From Girardia tigrina (lineage: Eukaryota; Platyhelminthes; Tricladida; Dugesiidae), in the NCBI GenBank assembly GCA_001938485.1, contig MQRK01230279.1, positions 144,700 to 208,699 on the forward strand: a stretch of DNA of 64,000 bases, given 5' to 3'. Made by a program: the position numbers and the translations under genes. The notes beneath the pieces were generated by a model that was not told where the DNA came from, searched no databases, and saw only the letters and a program-made list of their open reading frames with translations. The stretch's first letter is position 1. Every line of letters begins with the position of its first letter. Positions 58,106-64,000 of the stretch are shown here, piece after piece.

Positions 58106-58940
58106 ACTCACAAAGTCATTTGTCATCTTTTCTTTCCACGTGATCTTCAGCATTCTCCTGCGGTACTTCATTTCAAACGCTTTAAGTCTATCCATGCTCT
58201 TCTGAATTATTGACCAACTCTCTCATCCATAGAGGAGTGTCGCCCAGATAATAGCCTTAGTGATCTTTAATCTGCTCTTAAGATGGATTTCTTTGAGGTT
58301 AAAAACTGTGTTAATTTAATCATTGCGCTTGTTGATATACCAATCCGGCTTCTGATTTTTTCTTCGCTTCATCCATTCTCTGTGATATTAGAGCCTAAGT
58401 ATTTGAAACTTTTAACTTGTTCCAGCTTCTCCCCTTCAATGAAAATCTCCAGTTTAACCTCGTTGTAATGGTTTCCTGAAACCATTATTTTGCTTTTTTG
58501 CCTGTTGATTTCTATTCCAATTTTTTTTGACGCTTTGTGTAATCTATTTGTAAGTTCCTGAATCTCTCTCTCATCTTTGCCGATTAGGTCTATGTCGTCA
58601 GCAAATCGTAGGCTGGTTATTCTTGTTTCTCCGCAGCTTATTCCAACATTGTCTAAATCGTCTATTGCTTGCATAACAATTCTCTCAAGAAAAATGTTGA
58701 ACAGTGTTGACAAAAGAATGCAACCTTGTCTTACTTCTACTGATGATTTAAACCAGTTGATAAATTGCTTACTTGTCAACACTTTTGTCTTTGCGTCTTC
58801 GTAAAGGCTCTTAATAATTTTCGTGATATGTTTTCCTATGTTGTGTTTATTCATAGTGTGCCATAGTGCTTCGTGCAACACCCTGTCAAAAGCTTTTTTG
58901 AAATCTATAAAGTTTTGACAAATTATTCTTTTGTGGTCTC
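58105..58940 (-). pseudogene. LINE reverse transcriptase, C-terminal half
   Basis: The minus strand begins FIDFKKAFDRVLHEALWHTM (RT block with the first Asp). It continues VRQGCILLSTLFNIFLERIV, then TRITSLRFADDIDLIGKDER with the catalytic Asp pair, then EINRQKSKIMV and FKYLGSNIT. After a frame change it gives IRSRIGISTSAMIKL and MKYRRRMLKITWKEKMTN. This order and the FADDIDL block are typical of the RTE-like endonuclease-RT elements annotated in insects. It is unlike the LINE family at 14, 17 and 51 kb. Both the 5' side and the endonuclease are missing. The open part is 170 residues (58369-58881). Confidence 0.8.
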
Positions 58941-59066
58941 TGTTTTTAAGTTATAATTATTACTTCAAATTATATAATGATGATATCAATAAAATTAAGT
59001 TAATGAAGAATAAAATATGATCAATTAGTTACATTAAACTCCAATATTCTAAAAGGAACACAAAAT

Positions 59067-59780
59067 CAGCGTTTGCTAGAAAAGAAAATACCCTAAATTT
59101 TAAGCATTTGTTAGGTAGTAATTAATAGAGGTCAATTCTTATGCAAGATAAGAAAATGATTAAAATTTATGTAGGAAATGTTAACCTTTAGTCTAGCAAA
59201 TGCTAGGGTGAATGCTAGATAGTTCTGCAGCTATCTAGATGAATCTTCTAACCAATATGATGAATGTCTTGAATGCTTTGATTTTAAATATTTTTCATAT
59301 TGAAGGAATGAGAAGTGCTTTAATTACAAATAATTTCCTAAAATCGAATTAGGGGCTTCAAGAAATTTTCATGACAAAGGATTACTTCAATTTAAAGATT
59401 ATCATGATAATATTTTATTCTGAAATTTATTATTTTAATAACATTTAAAATGCAAAGTTTAGTAAAATAAAAACCAGCCTTTTAATAAAATTTAAAGTTT
59501 AATTTATTTTTATGTAAAATTAATAAAATTCAAATTCTAAAAAACACTTTTATTAACAATATTGCCATTTAAGGATTACTAAATGAAAAAGGTTGCTAAA
59601 AAATTAAATAATTTTAAAGTACACTTGATTGGTCAAGAGCCATAGCAACGCTTAAGTAATTGCTAGATAGTTAATACTAGGACTAGTTTCTTTTCTTGCA
59701 TAAGAATCATAGCATTTGCTAGCATGAGTATTTGCTAGGTAGCATTTGCTCAAACTTAACTTCTTTTCTTGCATACCGTT
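59067..59780. mobile_element. foldback-like or MITE-like repeat rich in TTGCTAG
   Basis: A 21-bp inverted repeat with one mismatch (ATTCTTATGCAAG and on; 59135-59155 against 59686-59706) encloses about 530 bp. Outer relics (GCTAGAAAAGAAA near 59075, TTCTTTTCTTGCAT near 59761) extend it. About ten TTGCTAG/CTAGCAA-like words occur. They include the perfect palindrome CTAGCAAATGCTAG (59193-59206) and an 8-bp pair CTAGATAG/CTATCTAG (59215-59222, 59231-59238). No coding region. Exact ends and target duplication are not resolved. Confidence 0.5.
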
Positions 59781-60229
59781 GAATATTGAATAATTATCTT
59801 ATTGAACTCAGTTTTCGTACGTTTTGCCCAGTTACTAATTTAAAATCAACACATATTTTATATTTTTTAAATATTAAAATCTTAATGATCATAATTCATA
59901 AATAAAATATACCGCTTTATATAATAAATAAATGACTGATTTTATATTATCCTTTGGCTGCTAAATTATATTTAATTATCTATTCTCTAACAGCTAATTT
60001 TCTTATAGGTACAACATATCTTACATGAAATTGCACTTAGATAAATAAGAACAAGGTTTTTAACTTTACATTTGACAACAGATTTTATGATATAATCATG
60101 CTACATAATATTAATATAAAATACAAAACATTTTTTGAAAAACTAAAAATGTGAATATTTATGCTTACCACTTTATAATTGTAACAATTAATTTTTTTCT
60201 CAGTTTAAATCAAAATGTTTGACTAATTT

Positions 60230-60233
<4 letters not shown>

Positions 60234-60261
<28 letters not shown>

Positions 60262-60311
60262 NNNNNNNNNNNNNNNNNNNNNNNNNNNNNNNNNNNNNNN
60301 NNNNNNNNNNN

Positions 60312-60352
<41 letters not shown>
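60234..60352. repeat. (AT)n microsatellite containing a 50-N gap
   Basis: AT dinucleotide runs on both sides of N at 60262-60311. Confidence 0.95.
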
Positions 60353-60356
<4 letters not shown>

Positions 60357-60689
60357 TTTTTTGTTAAATATAGAGAACCACAAATTTACTCAAAATTTAT
60401 ATTCAAAAAACACGATTAACGAAACGAATATAGATCATTAATTTGTAAACACTTCATTTTTGAAGTCCGCGCTCCTGGCAGTCGTTTAAAACAAATTTCG
60501 AATTGCCGTTGATTGCCAATATTTATAAATAAATATCAATATACATAATAATCGTATAATAATTATTAGATAATATACAACATTTTTAAAGTTTACACTT
60601 AAAATATATATATATATATATATATATGCAATATGATAATTTAATATAAATAGTAATATATTAGTTAATTTTCCTCACACCCCCCTTCT

Positions 60690-60959
60690 TTAAAATGTTT
60701 TAGCCACTATATTCCGAGATATCAATCTACTTGTTTTATTTTCTAATTCTACACTCCGGTTGTGTATATTCCGAATAATTCGATATGGCCCTTCATATCG
60801 ATCCGTTCCTTTTAATCTATTTTCAAATTTCAACAATACCAAATCCCCTTGTTTAAAACATCGTTTCTGTATATATGTTTGAGGTTTTTTGTTTTCAATT
60901 TGTTGTACTTCTTCGATAATTTTTTTATTGTCAAGATCATAACGGCGCCATCCATGCAA
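60690..60959 (-). pseudogene. gypsy integrase C-terminal part (fossil part)
   Basis: The segment KRCFKQGDLVLLKFENRLKG, then TDRYEGPYRIIRNI, is the C-terminal region of gypsy integrases (G-D-x-V-L-L, then G-P-Y-x-I). Confidence 0.75.
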
Positions 60960-61010
60960 TATTATCCGTTTTCCGAAAACAATTTTTGATGGGCTAAATT
61001 TTGTTGTACT

Positions 61011-61397
61011 CTACTTAGAAGTATTAATTCTGAATTCAATTTCCGGTAAAATATCAACCCCATTTTTTCTGCTGATATATTTCAATGTTGCATTTAGGGC
61101 ATCTCTAATAGTACGGAACTGCCGTTCATAAATTCCATTAGCGCTGTGGTGATATGGGCTCGAAAATTGCAATTTCATTAACATTGATTTGGTAAAATCT
61201 GTGAAAGATCTTGATTCAAAAAATTTTCCTCGATCTATATGAATACATGCCGGAGCTCCAAATTTTAATATCCACTGCCTCATAATCGTTTGGATTGTAG
61301 TTGTATCATTTTGAGTATTAACAGCTGTCAAGCTTATATATCGACTGAATCTGTCTATGATTTCCAAAATGTATTTCTTTCCATTTATTACTGGCAT
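61011..61397 (-). pseudogene. gypsy integrase core (fossil part)
   Basis: It contains KYILEIIDRFSRYISLTAVN with the first Asp, CIHIDRGKFFESRSFTDF with the second, and SSPYHHSANGIYERQFRTIR with the Glu. This core differs from the one at 32988-33974, so the two elements are from different lineages. Confidence 0.8.
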
Positions 61398-61564
61398 TTG
61401 ACCACAGAAGTCTACATATTTATCGTCAAAGGGTCGTTTTGATATTAGATTGATCGTTTCTTCTTTTGTTTATTTTGTGTATGTTTTTGATAATTGACAA
61501 CCTATACAACTTCATACTATTTGTTCAACTTGTTTTGTAAGATCCTCCATAGCGTATTTATTCA

Positions 61565-62284
61565 TCAAGATGTTTTCTTGTCTCCCGCATGACACAAAAA
61601 TTTATGGAAAAATATAATGCAGTCATTTCTAGAGCTTTTCAGAATCCAAATGTTATCGTCAACTGTTCTAATACATCCGTCTTTAAATGCAAAATCTTGT
61701 ATTAATCCTTCTTTTATCCCGCTCATAATTCCACGAATTTCATCATTGTTCTGTTGCCACGGGATATGCAGTTCTTCATCTAATACCAGCATTGGAGTTC
61801 GTTGCTTACTTATTTTTGTTTCTTCATGTTTCATCATACATTGGGCACACACCATACATTCTTTCCTCGATAATGCATCCGCATTTTGATGCAATTCACC
61901 TTTTCTGTATTCAAAAATCATGTCTAAACTACTCAAGTAGTTCATCCAGTTCTGAAATTGTGGCGTTATTGGCTTTTTTGTCGTCATCATAAAAACAATC
62001 GCTTTGTGATCTGTCCTTAATTTAAAACGAGTCCCATACAGGAAATGTTTGAAATGTTGTGTGAAGTCGACGATTGCCAATAATTCTTTTCTGGTTATGT
62101 AATATACTATTTCATGTTTTGATATTGCTTTAGATCCATAAGAAATATCTCGTTCTTCTCTGTGGTCATTTACTTGGGATAAAACAGCTCTAATCGTATC
62201 GAAGGACGCATCTGTGTCCAAAACAAATGTATTCGTGAAATATGGATACATTAGTGCAAGTGCTCTCGTCAAAGACTCTTTCAA
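61565..62284 (-). pseudogene. gypsy RNase H and following region (fossil part)
   Basis: An open stretch of 239 residues with FVLDTDASFDTIRAVLSQVN, KELLAIVDFTQHFKHFLYGT, FKLRTDHKAIVFMM and GELHQNADALSRKE, all standard RNase H blocks. It ends near the histidines that start the integrase zinc-binding region (FHKFLCHAG). Confidence 0.85.
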
Positions 62285-62364
62285 CTTATTAAATGCTGCT
62301 GAGTGTAAAGCCGTCCAAAATTAAGTGTCTTTAGAAGTACTGCACATGGATTCCAAAGATCTTG

Positions 62365-63068
62365 CTAATTTAGAATAATTTGAAATGAATTATAATAGTT
62401 GCATAAACCCAGGAAACTGCGAAGCTTTTTGACGCATTTTGATTGTTGGAATTCCAAGAGGGTTTTTATTTTAAGTGTATCTGTTTTTATACCTTCTCTA
62501 TTCACCACATGACCAAGAAAGTGCAGTTCATTTTGAAACAATTTACATTTCTCTGGATTAATACGTAGACCTGCTTCTTGTACCTTTGAGAACAACTTTT
62601 CCAATCTATCTAAATGTTTTATTTCGGTTTTTGAGAATATCAGAATATCGTCCAAATATACTAACTCTTCTTTCCATAACATGTCTTTAAGAACATCATT
62701 CATCAACCGTTGGAAAGTTGCAGGTGCTGCAGCTATGCCAAATGGCATTCTTATAAAACAGTACTGTCCCGTCTTCGTTGAGAATGCCGTTTTTAATTTT
62801 GAAGACTTTTCTAATTCCACTTGATAGTAAGAGTTTCCTAAGTCTATCGAACTGAACCATTTCATGCCGTTCAATGAATTTTTTTTATCAATATTTTATC
62901 AATATTTGGCAGCGGAAATATTGGTCTCTCAGTAACTTGATTTAGCAGCCTATAATCCAAACACAAACGAATTTCATTTTTATCTTTCTTCCATACACAC
63001 ACCATTGGTGTATTCCATGGTGAGGAACATTTCTCTGTAATAGAGACAACCCTAACCACTTTTTTCAA
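62365..63068 (-). pseudogene. gypsy reverse transcriptase (fossil part)
   Basis: The blocks are CSSPWNTPMVCVWKKDKNEI, LCLDYRLLNQVTERPIFPLP, WFSSIDLGNSYYQVELEKSS, IRMPFGIAAAPATFQRLMND and LVYLDDILIFSKTEIKHLDR, the last carrying the catalytic Asp pair. The connection region is LHFLGHVVNREGIKTD. These are very similar to the RT pieces at 37.3 kb. Confidence 0.88.
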
Positions 63069-63099
63069 TTCATTTTTATGATTATAATTTGGAATATAT

Positions 63100-63530
63100 T
63101 TACATTTATTTGTTCCATAAAAATTAAATTAGATAAAAAAAGTTTTTATATTTGATTTCGTTATATCAAGTGTTAATATAAATTTGTCTGTTTTTATTTA
63201 TCTATTTATATGATTATAATTCGCGGTTTTATCTTCCACTGTTTTGTCTTTCACAGTTTTTGATAGGTGGTTTTGACTTGTAATCACACAACAATTATAT
63301 AAAAACAAGGTAAAAATTTTAATAAATCTTATGTGAAAAAAATTCTTTTGTAAATTTAAATTTAATCTTTTTGTAGTGTACTTTCATTTTATATTGTCAT
63401 CAAGAAATTGTTCATTTGAAATGTCGAATAATATTATCTGATTTTTTGAAAAATCACTTATTTTACGATGTTAATATTTTATAAATAAACCTTTCAAATT
63501 ATCGTTTCAAATATTTAAAATAATTGTTTA
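63100..63530. other. AT-rich stretch without recognised feature
   Basis: Nothing supported. Confidence 0.5.
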
Positions 63531-63534
63531 TTAT

Positions 63535-63801
63535 TTGTTTGGAACATATTACTATTATTATGGTAAATTGCTTTTTGTTGCTTTTGCAGTACCGATTGTC
63601 GTTTTTGGTTCTTTCATCGAATCGATCGCACCGACAAATAATAATAATTCGACAAATGTGTTCGTCTATGTAACCTTTTATTCGCTGCTCTACAGAAGAG
63701 CGATCGACGTCCAACTGAACTACACGCGCATCTCATTCAACCGTAAACTCGATACCGAATCGATCTTTCGTCTCAATAAAACGACGATCGTTAAATTATG
63801 A
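63535..63801 (+). CDS. small open frame with one hydrophobic segment, uncertain
   Basis: An 88-residue frame from ATG at 63535 to a stop at 63801. Residues about 12-29 (LLFVAFAVPIVVFGSFIE) could form a membrane segment or signal anchor. An Asn-rich patch and a basic, Arg-containing tail follow. I do not recognise it. The second half (63590-63790) is less AT-rich and has many CGA/CGT triplets, unlike the neighbouring spacer, which hints at real coding or regulatory sequence. The opposite strand is also open there, so the strand is not certain. Confidence 0.25.
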   Translation: MFGTYYYYYGKLLFVAFAVPIVVFGSFIESIAPTNNNNSTNVFVYVTFYSLLYRRAIDVQLNYTRISFNRKLDTESIFRLNKTTIVKL

Positions 63802-63829
63802 TTTAATTTAACTGCGAATTCAATTTCGA

Positions 63830-64000
63830 TTATCGTAATTCAATTCAGTTTTATTCAGCATAATTTCGGCTGGGCACTGAATGACTTGCATCTGTTTGTT
63901 ACATGTAACGAAACTCACTTTCCGAGCAACTGCAGCACTGTCAGTGCAACTCTTTCAGTCTACTTGGCGGTTGTCACTGCTCCATTTCAGAGTCATACTA
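63830..64000. other. less AT-rich window end, unassigned
   Basis: From about 63870 the composition becomes balanced (GGCTGGGCACTGAATGACTT, CTTGGCGGTTGTCACTGCTC). No motif was recognised. It may belong to a promoter or exon continuing outside. Confidence 0.3.

Larger units (their letters stand above)
60400..63090 (-). mobile_element. Ty3/gypsy-like element, pol region and 3' LTR start (fossil)
   Basis: The minus-strand parts in order are RT (62365-63068), RNase H (61565-62284), integrase core (61011-61397) and integrase C-terminal part (60690-60959). A purine tract follows, then TGTGAGGAAAATTAAC (from about 60676 leftwards), which looks like the start of a 3' LTR. That LTR runs into AT repeats and a gap, so its length is unknown. 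Gag, protease and the 5' LTR are missing on the right. It is broken at several places (about five), but long segments remain open, so it is younger than the 0.1-3.3 kb copy. Confidence 0.85.

Overview
This window is very AT-rich eukaryotic DNA packed with mobile elements. It holds no complete host gene that I can recognise. The mix (several mariner types, a Tc1/mariner relative with a wide D-to-D spacing, pogo/Tigger-like elements, hAT, Helitron, Penelope-like elements with GIY-YIG endonuclease, endonuclease-type LINEs and Ty3/gypsy elements) fits an invertebrate, most likely an arthropod. Nothing here fixes the species. The only host-like coding sequence is a fragment matching the N-terminal domain of the histone acetyltransferase HAT1 at 12.9-13.4 kb.

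Layout. 0.1-3.3 kb: a gypsy-type fossil on the minus strand. 3.7-4.6 kb: a mariner-like remnant. 5.13-6.64 kb: a mariner with both ends, carrying a piggyBac-type MITE. 8.76-9.86 kb: a Tc1/mariner relative on the minus strand. 10.6-11.9 kb: a hAT-like element. 12.05-12.14 kb: a Penelope scrap. 12.9-13.4 kb: the HAT1-like fragment. 13.9-18.3 kb: two head-to-tail LINE copies with an insertion and an assembly gap. 19.0-19.4 kb: a Penelope fragment. 24.8-25.5 kb: a Stowaway-like end and a Helitron helicase tail. 25.6-26.9 kb: a Tc1/mariner relative with both ends. 27.5-28.9 kb: another mariner, split by an artefactual gap.

The second half continues this pattern. 31.5-31.8 kb: an inverted-repeat, Penelope-like structure. 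32.57-39.29 kb: an LTR element with both LTRs and a 5-bp target duplication, enclosing an opposite-strand gypsy fossil that itself holds a Penelope insertion. Solo LTRs of one family sit at 39.6, 48.2 and 57.1 kb. Penelope fragments lie at 40.6 and 44.9 kb, next to a half copy of the 25.6 kb element. A third LINE copy is at 50.7-51.8 kb. A mariner and a pogo-like element with complete ends stand 42 bp apart at 53.0-55.6 kb. A Tigger-like tail and an unrelated LINE reverse transcriptase lie at 56.9-58.9 kb. A foldback-like repeat is at 59.1-59.8 kb and a gypsy fossil at 60.4-63.1 kb.

The genes do not form a pathway. The window is a graveyard of transposons in which insertions into insertions give relative ages. 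The most distinctive signals are the RNA-like structures at the 3' ends of the Penelope-like copies: a hammerhead-core-like hairpin and a terminal hairpin whose arms change together. Others are the head-to-tail LINE family with C-terminal C2H2 fingers, the piggyBac-type MITE inside a mariner, and the HAT1 fragment. Long AT-rich stretches (6.6-8.7, 19.5-24.7, 28.9-31.4, 41.2-44.0, 45.6-48.1 and 49-50.6 kb) hold nothing else I can support.
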